Below are positions 1-11,305 of a DNA stretch of 64,000 nucleotides, in pieces. The first letter of the stretch is position 1; every line of letters begins with the position of its first letter. The translations under genes were made by a program, and so were the position numbers. The stretch lies in NCBI GenBank assembly GCA_013368315.1, contig JAACJM010000159.1, positions 1-64,000 on the forward strand. Direction: 5' to 3'. The notes under the pieces were generated by a model. It worked only from the letters and a program-made list of their open reading frames with translations, had not been told where the DNA came from and did no database searches. Source of the DNA: Tetrapyrgos nigripes. Lineage: Eukaryota; Basidiomycota; Agaricomycetes; Agaricales; Campanellaceae.

Positions 1-1
1 T

Positions 2-373
2 CGTCACGGACCATTCGAAATCACTGACGTTATCAGTGAAGTCAATTATCGACTCAAATTACCGAATGGCTGGCGCATTCACCCAGTGTTCCACGCCTCA
101 CTCCTATCGCCGTACAAAGAGACCGAAGCCCACGGAGTGAACTACCCGGGAGAACCTGCTGAGCTACTACCCGAAGACAACGAATATGATGTGGAAGCAA
201 TTCTAGATTCAAAACCAACGAGAAACCGACGGGGAGTACAATACCTTGTCAAATGGTTGGATTATGCTGACTCGGAAAATTCATGGGAACCAGCGTCAGG
301 ATTGACGAAGGTGAAGGAGATGATCGAGACCTTCCATCAACAACATCCAGATGCATATCGACCCAAAACCTGA
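2..373 (+). CDS. Ty3/gypsy polyprotein C-terminus with chromodomain (partial)
   Basis: This is the 3' end of a Ty3-type pol ORF entering from outside the window in frame 2. The first residues (RHGPFEIT, then NYRLKLP and HPVFHASLLSPYK) are the typical integrase C-terminal region of fungal Ty3 elements. They are followed by a chromodomain: EYDVEAILDSK, a central QYLVKWLDY strand, and a SWEPASGL motif with a C-terminal helix, ending at TGA 371-373. In chromoviruses this domain is thought to direct integration toward modified histones. It is about 60% identical by eye to the same region of the element at 31950-32120, so the two belong to related families. No stop interrupts the visible part. There is no start here because the gene is cut by the window edge. 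Confidence 0.9.
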   Translation, partial: RHGPFEITDVISEVNYRLKLPNGWRIHPVFHASLLSPYKETEAHGVNYPGEPAELLPEDNEYDVEAILDSKPTRNRRGVQYLVKWLDYADSENSWEPASGLTKVKEMIETFHQQHPDAYRPKT

Positions 374-725
374 TACGTCCGGGAACAACGGTGCGTTCAC
401 TAGGCGTCGCCATGGAAGACATATGGCGAAGTACCCGGTACTTCAGGCGAAAGCACAACTCCGAGGAGAAACACTGTTACGAACCGTGGCATCCTATGCC
501 CGCCTTCACACCCCACTCGGCAATCGAACTCAGAATTCGTCATCACTCGTCAATCGCATTCCCTCGTTAACGGCGTTTACTGTCAAAACGGGTAACTTGA
601 CCGTCCATTCAAAATTCCTCCATACAGACAAACAAGTATAAAGACCCCTCTCTACAACGAAGAAGGACAGAACTCAACCACATCCTACCAGTTTCACCTC
701 ACTCCCTCTACTACACCTTACTACC

Positions 726-1236
726 ATGTCAACCACTTCCTCCATCAACACCATCGCGAACGACGCACCCCCAACCAATAGGGGACGCTGCACTATGGAA
801 CCGCTCCGGGTCGATGAGACTGCCAGAACAACACGCAGGACCACACGGGTGTCAACGCTGCACATGGGAGGAGAGGATGACCAGGTCGTTGTAGACTGGC
901 AGAGACATAAAGCCCATTGTGTTGGTGCAATGGACGTCGCTACGGGCGGAACACAGAGGAAATCTCGGATGGGAGACGCCAGTGTATGGGGGCGAACAAC
1001 GTCGTACAGTGGGACACGAACGACAATGGAGGAGGATGGGAGACGGCTACCAACACACGGAGTGGGGGAATTTCGACTGGAACGACCCGAGATGGGAGAT
1101 TGGAAACTACACCATGGATTGGGACAAATACCAGCCGAGCCAGGGGATTTGGACAGACGACTCCGCAAGCAATGGGCGGGCACTGGAAGGCTGGCTTACC
1201 GAGCTCCGGTGAAAGCTCGTCCTAAAGAGGGGGTAA
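726..1236 (+). pseudogene. Trp-rich accessory ORF of Ty3 element, between pol and 3' LTR (frameshifted)
   Basis: The ATG at 726 opens a frame starting MSTTSSINTIAND, which resembles the start of the ORF at 32231 in the second Ty3 element (MFTSTTSSTF). Further on, the Trp/Asp/Asn-rich stretch expected from that homologue is in frame 1 (around 1060-1170, with WGNFDWNDPRWE and MDWDKY). At least one frameshift therefore separates the two halves. The position is the same in both elements: after the chromodomain, just before the polypurine tract and the LTR. I do not recognise the product. The 352 bases between 373 and 726 carry no supported gene. Confidence 0.5.
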
Positions 1237-1745
1237 TGTCATGAATCGTCTCCCGCCTATTCATTTTCCTTTCTATTCTTTTCCTTTACTACTGATTTCT
1301 CACTCTAACCCCATAAACAACAACCATTTCTCATCATCATCTATAGTTACCATCTCTCTAGATCTATGACTCATACTCTTATTTCCTCCGATTCCTATCT
1401 CCATGGACATTCTCACCATCAATCACTCCGTATGATCTAGTACCTTCATCTATCCATATTTGACTCATTATTCTCTCGCCCTTGACGTTTCCACATGATA
1501 CCGTCCATTATTACTTACTCTTTCCCATCTGTTCATATTTTACTTATATACCTGTGATCTTTGTAACCTATTCCTTAGTTCGTTCACTTCGTCTCCGCTC
1601 CGTACTCTTACTACGCAGTGTAGAGCCTAGTCAGCTTACTATCTCTCTATCTCTTTATTCCTCTTGACCAATCTATCTTTTTGTGAACCGGCTCTCTCGC
1701 ATTGTGTGACTTGGGTGGTTATCGAGTGTACCGACAACCTTGACA
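1237..1745 (+). repeat. 3' LTR of the first Ty3 element
   Basis: The LTR begins TGTCATGAATCG directly after a purine run (AAAGAGGGGGTAA, the likely polypurine tract) and ends CAACCTTGACA. Start and end match the LTRs of the second Ty3 element at 25455-25827 and 32670-33667, including the shared GTGTGACTTGGGTGG stretch near the 3' end. The length is 509 bp. The next five bases, GCAAG, should be one copy of the target duplication, but the other copy lies outside the window. The LTR interior is pyrimidine-rich on this strand. Confidence 0.85.
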
Positions 1746-2180
1746 GCAAGAGGGAATGAATCCCAAGAGAGAAGGGAGCCTGTTTCTTCATGCTGTCTTT
1801 TGAATCTGGGATAGATTTCTGGAGAGCATACTTCTGATGAAAGGGTATGTGGATTAAAAGCATACATGATGTCAGAGGGAGTTTTGTAAGAGCTGGAAGC
1901 TTGAGATGGGGATGGTATGGATTGCAAGGGTACAGAAGGTTGTGAAGTTGGGATCTGTGCTTCTTGAGGTTCTTCCACTTTGTTCTCCTTCTCAGGCTCT
2001 TCTAAGCATGGAATCTTTGATGGGTGACCCTTTACATTGATTAGGATCAAAATAGAGGAGAAGAAGCCATGTGATACATACCTGGCCAACTCCTGTTTCA
2101 AGAACTCTTCTTCCAGCATTGGGATGTATGGTACCCTTCTTGTAACATTCAATATTAGAGATTTTGCATTTCTTCCCCAT
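1746..2180 (-). CDS. Hypothetical two-exon gene, apparently truncated by the Ty3 LTR
   Basis: On the minus strand an ATG at about 2180 opens MGKKCKISNIECYKKG. A plausible intron (GTATGT donor near 2083, AAG acceptor near 2033, with a CTAAT branch-like site) joins it to a Pro/Ser/Glu-rich second exon (PSKIPCLEEPEKENK, then a PSQASSS segment). That exon runs without a stop straight into the LTR end at 1745. The natural 3' end of the gene has therefore probably been replaced by the retroelement insertion. No domain is recognised. The composition (low-complexity, acidic then Ser/Pro-rich) suggests a disordered protein. It could also be a chance ORF. Confidence 0.3.
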
Positions 2181-2839
2181 AGTTAATGATAAATATAAGT
2201 GAAAGACAAATTTTGGTGAAGAACAGGCAAGATACTAGTGTGTCAAGATGTGGTTGTCATGGTAAGAAGTCAAGAAGAGTCCGAATTTGCAATTAAACAT
2301 AACATTGCCACAAAATTTCTCTTAACTTTTTGATGCTACAGATACATTAGTAAGTACTCTATATTCACCCAATAGGGATTTGGACATAAGTACTTCAACA
2401 TAGAGATATTGGGTGTTCTGTTGAAGGGAAAAAATTTGGCAGAGCCACACTTTGTCATACCATGTGACTCTAGTACAAACTAATCCAGGTGTACCTTACA
2501 AAGCTCAAAGCTTGCAGCCCATTTGAGTCTGCTTACAAGTCTTGTCGTAAGTACTGTCTTCTATGCCCATTTGTGAGACTGACAATAGCCACACATTAAT
2601 CTGAGGACAATAGCCAAAATGTCACAAACCCTTGAGCTGGGCTAAACCTCTCAATGCCAAATGGGCTTGTTGATGAGGGGAGAATGTCCCAGGAGGAGTC
2701 TGTGTTAAACCTGACTGAAACAGTTGGTATTACCCCCCTATGACCTTTGACATTCAGCCGGTATCCAACGTTGGTGGTGTCAGTTCCTAACATGGGGGAT
2801 CTCCTCTTATTACTCTTATTAGCATTCAAGGTCTGCCTC

Positions 2840-2935
2840 AGTGGGTCTTACACTAGTATTTTGCCATGAGCGAGGATTGAACATATGACCTCAATATGAG
2901 GTACCGGCCATCTTGGGCTCAGGTTTACTTTATGT
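2840..2935 (-). repeat. Possible tRNA-derived (SINE-like) remnant
   Basis: Read on the minus strand, this stretch has GATGGCCGGTACC, like a pol III A box. A short stem around CCTC-ATATT-GAGG follows, then ATGTTCAATCCTCGC, which resembles a B box. Order and spacing are tRNA-like, but the anticodon loop is too short and the acceptor stem is not evident. It abuts the 54-bp palindrome. This is a weak call: the boxes are degenerate, and other copies would be needed to show a SINE. Confidence 0.25.
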
Positions 2936-2987
2936 TAAACTGAACAACCACTACTCCAACATTGGAGTAGTGGTTGTTCAGTTTAAC
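2934..2987. repeat. Perfect 26-bp inverted repeat with 2-nt loop
   Basis: The arms GTTAAACTGAACAACCACTA(CTCCAA) at 2934-2959 and 2962-2987 are exact reverse complements separated by CA. Such a near-perfect palindrome would form a strong cruciform or hairpin RNA. It could be a tiny foldback element or a deletion product of a larger one. No flanking duplication was evident. Confidence 0.85.
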
Positions 2988-3920
2988 AGTCTGGAACCTA
3001 GGGGTGGCTTCAACAAGAGGGAGTGACACTACTCACCCACTAACCCTAAGCTAATGAGACCAAAGACCCAAGCTGCTGGTGGATCAATCTACAGATGACA
3101 GCAAAGACCTAGACCAAGGAGAATGACAATGGATGGTGAATGTAGAACAAGAATCCCTATAAAGGATATGAGACAACTGTCTGACTGGATTCGCCATGTA
3201 CAAGTATAGTGCATGTCTCCTCAATTCGCGATGCAGAACAAGCAAAGAAGAATGAGAGGAAACAACAACGAGATCAATTCTGAGGCTTGAATACAGAAGA
3301 ACACTACCTATATACGAGTAGTGAGACCACCTCCTGTATTAAGACTCTGCAACTAACTCTAGTGCTCCTGTAACTAAATATACTTAACAATTGTGAGTCC
3401 CAAACAGTGAATAGAATGAACAATTCAAATGTTAAACAACGAATATAAATGTGGAGCAATGAATGGAGTGGATAATTGACATAATAAATAAAAAAGAAAT
3501 AGAATAGGGTGGGGGCACACATAGGTATAATCGAAAAACCCTCTGAGGGTTTCTGGGCTTAGGCAGTGAATGATGTAAGAGTGACAGATATGGAAATATG
3601 AAGGAATATATGGGTACAGCATGTGTCAAAGGTGTAGCTGAAAGTGGCTGAGACAAAGGTTTCTGACACAAAATATCTGATTGTTCATAATAACTATTGT
3701 GGCTTTACAGACAATGGAGAAATGTGCCTACTTAGATTCTTAGAAAGCATTGCATGACAATGTATGTGCTTAAGCACTTAAGTGTCAAATTAGTTTCAGA
3801 ATTGTACCACTCACAATTTTCTTTGTAATGCCTGCAAATGCTGAAGTGCCAAATTTTCATATAAGGCTTGAATTTCATTGATAACCTGGGCACCACAATT
3901 GCAAATACAGTGCTGCTGTC

Positions 3921-4140
3921 ATGAATGGCTTCAAGTACTTGTTTCTCTCATGGCTTCTTCTTCTTCTGCCCATAGCTCAGGCCACATATGCTGCTCCTGA
4001 TCATTCAGTTTGATGCATTGATGATTCAAACATCAATCCTCTTATTGTTGACCTTGGATATGCAAACTACCAAGGTGTTCACAATGAAACTTCTTCCAAC
4101 ATGAGATTTCTTGGTCTTCGTTATGCAAAGTCTACTGCAG
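3921..4140 (+). pseudogene. Carboxylesterase/lipase first exon, pseudogene
   Basis: The ATG at 3921 opens a hydrophobic signal peptide (MNGFKYLFLSWLLLLLPIAQA). This is followed by PLIVDLGYANYQG and MRFLGLRYAKSTAG, the conserved beginning of type-B carboxylesterases (usual pattern: LGYAxYxG, then FLGIPYAxP). A TGA at 4011-4013 interrupts the frame 30 codons in; it is most simply explained as a decayed CGA. The exon ends at a good donor (CAG|GTAAGT). No downstream exon with the GESAGG nucleophile motif was found, and a foldback element lies 80 bp further on. Active enzymes of this family have about 550 residues, so only the N-terminus survives. Confidence 0.6.
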
Positions 4141-4220
4141 GTAAGTGTTACTTCTGCTCTTACAGTTTTATTTGTTCTTTCTGATCCTTCCAATTACCCC
4201 CGATGATACTCTACATTGTA

Positions 4221-4463
4221 TGTACTCATGGTCACGGAAAGTGACGGTCTCCCATGCTTCTTTGTGCTGTAGAATTTTCCTTCACCTTGAGCTAGACAAT
4301 ACCCAACTTAAGCCCAAGTTTCAGTCCATTGATCTTTGGGATGTTTAATACCCATCTGTGGCAAAAGATCGGGGCAAAGCAGACATTGCGTGTGCAAGAT
4401 GGACTCGAACTGTTTATATATGTTTGGATCACAGGACCGTCACTTTCCGTGACCATGAGTACA
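4221..4463. mobile_element. MITE, 243 bp, TA target duplication
   Basis: Perfect terminal inverted repeats of 29 bp (31 bp including flanking TA) start TGTACTCATGGTCACGGAAA and end at 4463. TA lies at 4219-4220 and at 4464-4465. No coding capacity is seen. The TA duplication suggests mobilisation by a Tc1/mariner-type transposase. It sits just downstream of the esterase relic, in or beyond its first intron. Confidence 0.8.
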
Positions 4464-4465
4464 TA

Positions 4466-5480
4466 ATCACAAATGAGTTAGACTTTATACCACCATGTCA
4501 CATGTTCCTCTCTACCCCTCATCATCACTTCTATCTCGCTCAATAATATAATTATAATTCTCCATCATTCTCAAACACCGGGTGCCAACCATTGGAAAAC
4601 CATTTGACATTGTGGGGTGTGAGGGGAAGATTTTGAAGGATATTATGGGTAGTGGGTTAGGTTATATTTGGCAATGTGTCAAGTCGTCATTGTGACATAG
4701 GGATTGTCTGGTTTATTATGGTACATATTTTGCTTTTCTGTCTTCCTCATGGACTAATTACCAGCTTTATAGACCTCAACTGTTTCACCTACCTGACACC
4801 TCATCAACAGTCCACAAGCAGTCGTTGTGAGTTCTAGGGGATAGTAGGGGTTGCTATGCCATTTGTCAGTGTCTTTTGGTCATCCATACTGTTATGACAT
4901 GACCACTTTTAGGTACTTTAGGGTCTGGGCTGGACACCTGTATTCATTTTTCCAGACGTACTCCTTTCTATACATTTTTCTCATGGTTTTCTCTGACTCG
5001 CACATGAGTCTATTATTGACTCATAATGACTCCTGCACCTTTGTACAGCCTTATGCACAGCCTTTACCATAGAAGTATTTAAGTCATAGTTAGATTCTTT
5101 GTACCCTAGCTCAATATTTTGTGAACAAGGACCTTGTCTTCTCTGCTTTCTCATTTGTGACAGACACTCTTCAGACCCCATCGTTGTCCAACAAAGCACT
5201 CAAACATTACTCTATTCTTCATTTCTATTGACTTTTACAACAATGAATACCACCAAACTACAACTACACATACTCTACAAACACTCTACATAACTACCTA
5301 CAACTACACACAACCTACAAATCACACCTTCACTATCTGCATCTGCCCATTAGTGGCATATGGAAGGTCCAGCTTCATACAAACTTGTACAAATCCTAAC
5401 ACCTACTCATTGGTGGAAAGTTGTTTGCTCAGCATTGGCTTTGCTAGCAGTCTAGGAGGATTGTTTCATCTCAAGTGTCA
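4466..5480. other. Gene-free interval
   Basis: Nothing with coding support was seen. Short ORFs on both strands overlap one another and match no family I recognise. A short CTACAACTACACA-type repeat lies near 5265-5330. Confidence 0.4.
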
Positions 5481-6569
5481 TCGTTCCTCAGTTCTCTTCC
5501 TTGTTCTCTTTGTTGTTTTCTTTGCTTTCCTTTCCTAGTTTATTCTTGCCCTTCTGCATTCACACTTTCATTCTCTGGTCTATACCTATACCTGTCCTCA
5601 TCTATCTGTATGCCCATTGCCTACTGACTTCCTGTCCCCACTTCCTTGTCCTCTTGTATCCATTCATATCCTGTCTTCTCCTTCATATCTGTATCTTCTC
5701 CCTCATTTTTGTTCTCATCTCTCATTTCATTTCGTTTTGTTCCTGTTTTCTTTCTCCCTTTTTCTTTTCCCTTTTCTATGTTGGCATTTCATTATTCTTC
5801 CATCTTCCTTCTATCATTCTCACATTCTCATTTTCTATGGCATATGCTAACTGCACTCACCATTCTAGCTCTGCTCTCCTACCCTCTCCTTTCCACCTCA
5901 CTCCTCACTACCACTGCTCTCAAGTCTCAAATACCAACCAAGGTCCAACACAGCACCAATCATTACCTCTCCCTGATCTTCCAGCACCAATCTCCCATGA
6001 ATCAAGAAATCAGGAATCCTCCACAGCTTCAGTTTCAGATATACATATACCTCTATCCACTCTACCTGCTGCCATTAGTAGGAGTTAGGTTTGTTGGTAC
6101 TGGTGGCTACTGGGCACATTTGGGGATAACTTGGTTTTGGATTTCATTTCATTTTGTTTTGGTAAGCAAGTGTGCAACACTCTTTTTTTATTGTTTTCTA
6201 TCTTCCTTCTTTTCTTCATTTCCTTCTTCATTTCCATCTTCATTTTCATCCACATCATCCTGTTCCCCATCACATTTCTGGCTGCACCTTGGTGTTCATT
6301 TCTGCATGTTCCAGCCCTTTAAATTTTCCCTGGTTTCTGTTTCTTTGTCATGGGTTATTGGCTGTTGGTTTATTGACTTTCACCTCTGCTCTTTTCTTTT
6401 GTGTTTCATTGTCTCATCTTTCATCTTTGGCTGGATTTCTTCACCTTTTCTTGTTTCTTTCCAGACACAGATTATCTCTGACTTGACTCTCAACCTTTTA
6501 CCTTTTTACTCCATCCAGACTCTTCCTTGTCTTTTCCTGACACTGGTTCTTCAAGCGGGACACAAGTGA
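5481..6569 (+). repeat. Polypyrimidine-rich tract
   Basis: About 1.1 kb is strongly C+T-rich on the plus strand (TTCTCCCTTTTTCTTTTCCC and similar) and very poor in CG. Two long overlapping open frames (from 5501 and from 5646) exist only because pyrimidine-rich DNA lacks TAA, TAG and TGA. Their products are runs of Phe, Ser, Leu and His with no domain, so I do not call them genes. It may be an old expanded simple sequence or the pyrimidine-rich interior of an ancient repeat. Confidence 0.55.
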
Positions 6570-9500
6570 GTAGTGGGAAAGTTGGGGTACTACTAGTAAT
6601 ATGGCTCAAGGGGTACAAAGTAAACAGAGTAAAGAGGGAGATGAAGTGAGACTGGAAGAGGTAGTATGGGAGGGCACAGTTAGTTGTTCATTGGTTGCTC
6701 ATTGGTTCATGGCATCTGTGCATGCTCTTGCTTCCACCATTCTCATAAAAACTCACTAAGCCTCACTTCTCAGGATGACCATACTGACATCCTGTCCATC
6801 TCAACATCTTGATATCCTGCTTGTATCCTCCTCCATTTGCATTTCCCTTTGGTGCTCAGCTTATCTAATCCCCAGTCGCAACAGAGACACAATCTTCAGC
6901 CTTCCTCTTTGGGCTTTCTCTTCACCCTGCTTCACTCCCATGTCATGTTGTCTATGCTCAGGCCAATGTGCATGTGATGGTGACATCTGCAAATTTGGTT
7001 TACCTTCTCATTAATATAACATTTGCCTATCTTCCAGCTTGCAAGATTCATCTATGTGTCTATGCCTGCCACCTGTTGTTGGTTGGGTTTGTCAGTCTGA
7101 TCTATTTTTTCTCAGATGTGAGTTGGATTTGGATTTTGATTTTGGGCAGGTTTGGATTTGGGAAGCTATTGACAGGAACAGGGAAGACCAGGGCCATGGT
7201 TGATTGATCTGTGCAGTGATGAGGAAGGGGATAAGGTCTGTTGGGGATAGATGAGGGGTCAACAGGGTTGTAGTCCTTCTCAATGTCATGGTTGTCAGCT
7301 CCTGCTCTAGCTTTGGGATTTGGCCTGGTCTTTACTTGTCCCAACATCCTGTCAATATGCCACTTGTCCTCATGTTCATTCACATTCCTGTCAGTTTCTT
7401 TGTCCCCTCATCCCTCTGTTGTTCCCATCATTATTTAAATTTGTCTTGGTCATCTCTTATCTTCTAATCCAATAGGCCTCATGGACCTCATCCTTTCTCT
7501 TCATTGCCTATCTCATTCCCATTTCCCTAACACTCATTTTCCTCTCCTTTTTGGTTAGTGATTTACTTACACAACTAATTTCTCCTTTCATTGATTGATT
7601 GATGTCTAATCATTGTGTGGTTTCAGCATGTGGAACCTTTTCATCGACTGGTTATTTTGATTATGATTTTGACAAGTAGCCTAAGGGACTGATACATCAT
7701 ATTTGGATTAGGGTCAAAACTCAGTTCTTCTGCTACCACAATGAGCATTGACCCACTGGACACCTGACTGCTCTACAGCTCTCCCCCCCAGAACCTTTTC
7801 TCTCAGTTTGACTCTCAAATACCTATGCCTTTTGTCATGACTGGTATCTGACTTGTGTCTCATCAAGGCACTGTCTCTTTCTTTCGATGGATCCCATACA
7901 GTTGCCATACAGATCAGGAATCTAGGACTAGTGCCAAAGTAACAGTACCATCAATTTGTCAGGGGGGTGTGACTGTAACTGCGCAAACAAAATAAAATTT
8001 TCATCAATTTCTGTTGGGACCTGTGACCACTACAGATTTTCCGCCAAAGGCAACGAAAATTTTCCTTTTTTGGGCATAAATCCAGGAGTCACTGCCTGAA
8101 CAATTCGTCAAAGGCCTTTGTGACCTGTGACTGGCCTAAAAATTTCGTCAATTTTTAGGCCTGTGACCTGTGACCAGACAAATTGATTGAAATGATACAG
8201 TATAGGAGAATTCAGGAATAACTTGGAGTCAAAGGTACACTCCAACCATTTTATTGCTCTGTTTACCACTCATGCCTTTGCAGGTCTCATTGTAAATATC
8301 AATAACCATGGCAAACCTGACAGAAAATATCCAGTTCTTGATTCCATGCGGTGTCTGTAAAATTATCAATCTCTTCATTCCCTTGACGTATATTTTCTAC
8401 AGGGATCCATCATCTATCTTCATCACTCTGACACATCAGAAACATCTTTTGCACATCTGTCATGCTACCTGCATGGTGCAGAAAAGGCTTCCAGGTCTCA
8501 ACTCATTGGATTTCTTATCTATGCAATGGCATCTTCTGCATGCTCAGCTTTATAAGGTGCTCAGCACCAGTTCTTTCCATGGAGAGGCAACAGTGGTAAC
8601 AGAGGTTGCTGAGCCTTTGTATTGACAATCGGCAGCGTGATCAGAGTTTGGAGGATAATGCTTTCGACTACACCTCTGTTTCCACGGATCCTCAAATACA
8701 CACATACATACCCAGCGCATCTTTTTTCTCTGCCATGTGATACAGTTCTTGCTGACACTTCTAGTCCACTGCTAGTCACACACCAACACATATGTGAATG
8801 CACCTCTGACACCACAGCAATGCACTCTGGAACCCAACCATCAATCTTGGTGGTTTTTCATACATTGTCAGCAACATTTGGGTAATAAGGTATCACAAGG
8901 CTAGTGTGTCTTCTTTCTCTGCTATCTCATACACATTTTTCCCTGACATTTCTTCTACTCTAGTCCTCTGCAACTCAAGAACTGACATCAAAACTTCAAT
9001 TCTCACCATTCCAGACAGTGTCTTCACTCACTGGAACCCTACCACCCTCTTCAACAGGTTTGACCTCAGGAAACATGAAGGGATTAACTAGTGGGAAGCC
9101 TACCCTTTTGTCATGGCCTGAACACACCCCCAGGCCCTGGGTTCCACTACTCCTATGCCTCATCATATCACTCCGAGTCCCATAGTCCCAACTCCAAAGA
9201 TGGCTCCTCACCACCCATCTACATCCACAACAACCAAGGAATAATGATGGTTCTGCCTGTCATTCCTTGCACTGAAAGGCTTCTCATATGCACAGTACCA
9301 CCACTGCCAGGTATACTAACTTCACTCTCTGATAACCTTGGACATATCTTTGTGTGATGATGTCTGGTAGACAGGGAGGACTGCAGCCTGAGACAGAAAA
9401 GGAGAAATGGAAGAATGGGTTGGTTAGTGTTGATGTTATACAAACATGAGTTGAAGGGAGAAACCAAGAAACCAATAGAGAAAAAGAGAGAAGATGAGGT

Positions 9501-10105
9501 TGGAGGCAAAGAGGGATGAACATGAACACAAAAGACAAGAGACAGTTAGACACTCATTGAGGCTTGTCCTAATAATATCATTCTGCCCTCCCTACTTCCC
9601 TCACAATGACAAGCTTTCTAAACTGAGTTTTAGAGCATGTAAATCCCGCCCATTGTGGCTTGGCTTGGCTGTGGCATAAATTACATGGCTTCTCTCTTCT
9701 TTTGCCCCACAGAAACACCTTAAGATCCACCTTATCTCACTTGGAATGGTAGAAATTAGAGAGCTTGTGCACTGTTGGCTTTTGCTCGAGCTCTCTATTA
9801 GTAGGTCCATCATATGAGCTTGAAGATACTTTTGACCTGGTTCTAATTTCAGCTTCAGCTCTAAGTTCTTCCACATATGTACCCAGTCATATGATGAGTT
9901 TGTGTGCCACAGTGAAATGATAGCAAAAGCAGATGTCTTACAAGGTTTGTGCCCCTTATTGCTCCATGTCATGGGAATTCTGCTTATCTGTTTCTCTTTC
10001 CTTGTTTCAGAGAGATAGAATGTATGAATTTGGGTTAAAAACCAGTGCTGCTGCAAACTTTCCCTTCCTTGGCTTCCAACTTCCCCTCACTTGTTCTACA
10101 AGGCC
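6570..10105. other. Long decayed interval without supported genes
   Basis: No ORF longer than about 150 codons was seen and none has a recognisable domain. Intron-like donors and acceptors occur but do not link plausible exons. CG dinucleotides are scarce while TG and CA are common, consistent with old methylated repeats. Local features include a GACCTGTGAC repeat at about 8015-8180 and the hairpin at 8133-8161. Confidence 0.4.
8133..8161. repeat. 12-bp inverted repeat with 5-nt loop inside GACCTGTGAC repeats
   Basis: GGCCTAAAAATT and AATTTTTAGGCC are exact reverse complements around TCGTC. The sequence GTGACCTGTGAC occurs on both sides and again near 8015. It may be the core of a small foldback repeat, but ends and target duplication could not be set. 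Confidence 0.5.
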
Positions 10106-10480
10106 ATGGCTGATGCAACAATAGTTCCAATATTTGGAGAAGATGAGAAGATTGACATCATTGAGAAGGAAGGAATTGAGATGATTGCAGTTGGGGGAGA
10201 TTTAATTGACCTGACAGACATAGGGGAAGTCTTTGCTGAAGGGCCATGTCTAATTGACCTTGGGGAAAATGGGAAGGAATGTCCAATTGTTATGTGTCAG
10301 CACAGTATCTGCTTCCCTAGTATTGACTGTGGATTATCCTCACAGAGACTGATGTGGACTACTCCCTGTGGCTTATCTCTCTCAAAGATGACCCAAGTCT
10401 ATGTATCTCAACCTTCAGGATGTGGTTCTTATGCCTCGGACTATCATGCTTCAGTGCAGTACTCAGACAAATCTTCATGA
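10106..10480 (+). CDS. Small hypothetical acidic ORF
   Basis: An ATG in a favourable context (GCCATGG) opens 124 codons. The first half is rich in Ile/Asp/Glu/Gly with a self-similar pattern (DLIDLTDIGEVFAEGP, then CLIDLGENGKE). The second half is Ser/Cys-rich and unremarkable. No domain is recognised. The LIDLxxxGE repetition is more ordered than a chance ORF usually is, but the surroundings are decayed repeats. It could be a fragment of a retroelement gag, where similar ID/LID patterns occur, or noise. Confidence 0.25.
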   Translation: MADATIVPIFGEDEKIDIIEKEGIEMIAVGGDLIDLTDIGEVFAEGPCLIDLGENGKECPIVMCQHSICFPSIDCGLSSQRLMWTTPCGLSLSKMTQVYVSQPSGCGSYASDYHASVQYSDKSS

Positions 10481-10559
10481 GTATATCCTTAGGCTGTGAT
10501 GCTTCATATGACCAGTGGCTAATAATATCTTAGTACTTCCACCCACAGACAGTGAGTAG

Positions 10560-10838
10560 CACTGGGTGCAAACACTTGTAATTCCTTGGATATACAGAGG
10601 AATTACACAAGACTTACACTGGTACACTCAATATGTAAGTCCACTTGACTTACAGAAGTATTACCAAGGACCACTGTGAGACTTCATGCCTTACAATGGT
10701 CATATATAATTGTTCTATTTTTCTTGGTCTCTGGTAATACTTCAGTAAGTCAAGTGGACTTACATATTGAGTGTACCAGTGTAAGTCTTATGTAATTCCT
10801 CTGTATATCCAAGGAATTACAAGTGTTTGCACCCAGTG
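10560..10838. mobile_element. Foldback MITE with CACTG termini and TAG target duplication
   Basis: The 279-bp element is almost all inverted repeat. The arm at 10560-10673 starts CACTGGGTGCAAACACTTGT and matches the reverse complement of 10725-10838 with only a few mismatches, around a loop of about 50 bp. TAG flanks it at 10557-10559 and 10839-10841. CACTG ends with a 3-bp duplication fit the CACTA (EnSpm) superfamily, to which the Plavaka transposase at 60560 also belongs. The element has no coding capacity. Confidence 0.85.
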
Positions 10839-10841
10839 TAG

Positions 10842-11305
10842 TGTTATCCTTAAGCCTTAACAGTTATTAATGTTAAGGCCTTAAAAACATTTTAATTTAA
10901 GACCTAACTTCAGAAGAAAAACAATTTAAGCCTTAATTAAGACCTTAGCATTATCACAGCCACTGCTCTCTTTTTTCTTCTGGAGATAATGATATGCTCA
11001 AGATTGTTCAAAAGCTGTCTACTTATCTACATTTGCTTATAATATCCAGGATCACCATTTCATTTTTTTCTGCAGGCAAGAAGTCCATTCAAAGTCATTG
11101 CTACAGTCAGACCCAGACTCTTGGGACAAAGAGCAGCATATACTGTAGAAAAGTTTTATGTGTAGCTTCTACAGCAGGAAGCTTACTAAATGATTATGGA
11201 TTTGGAGTGTTCTGGAGGACCAGATTTTTCAGTATAGGTGGCTTAATTTGGGTTTAAGATGTAACTTCGTTGGGTGGCCTTAATTAAGGCCTTAAGGACA
11301 ACACT
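10842..11305. repeat. TTAAGG/CCTTAA-rich repeat, possibly a second short-TIR element
   Basis: AGTGTTATCCTTAAG-CCTTAA at 10842 is mirrored by AGTGTTGTCCTTAAGGCCTTAA read on the minus strand from about 11305. Further TTAAGGCCTTAA-type palindromes lie between. A GGCTGTGAT(AAT)GCT motif also occurs in inverted orientation at 10490 and about 10960. The CACTG MITE apparently landed at or inside one edge. Exact ends are uncertain. Confidence 0.4.

Larger units (their letters stand above)
2181..3920. other. Gene-free, CpG-poor interval
   Basis: No supported gene was found. Short ORFs on the minus strand around 3304-3671 are Tyr/Ser/His/Pro-rich and look like chance translations of AT-rich DNA. The interval contains a perfect 26-bp inverted repeat and a possible tRNA-like stretch, both listed separately. 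The sequence is visibly poor in CG dinucleotides, as in most of 1750-11300. Confidence 0.5.

Noticed and set aside
5646..6569. Open frame of 307 codons, and an overlapping one from 5501, on the plus strand
   Set aside because: The DNA is almost pure pyrimidine, which removes stop codons by composition. The products are Phe/Ser/Leu/His runs with no domain, and two frames are open at once.
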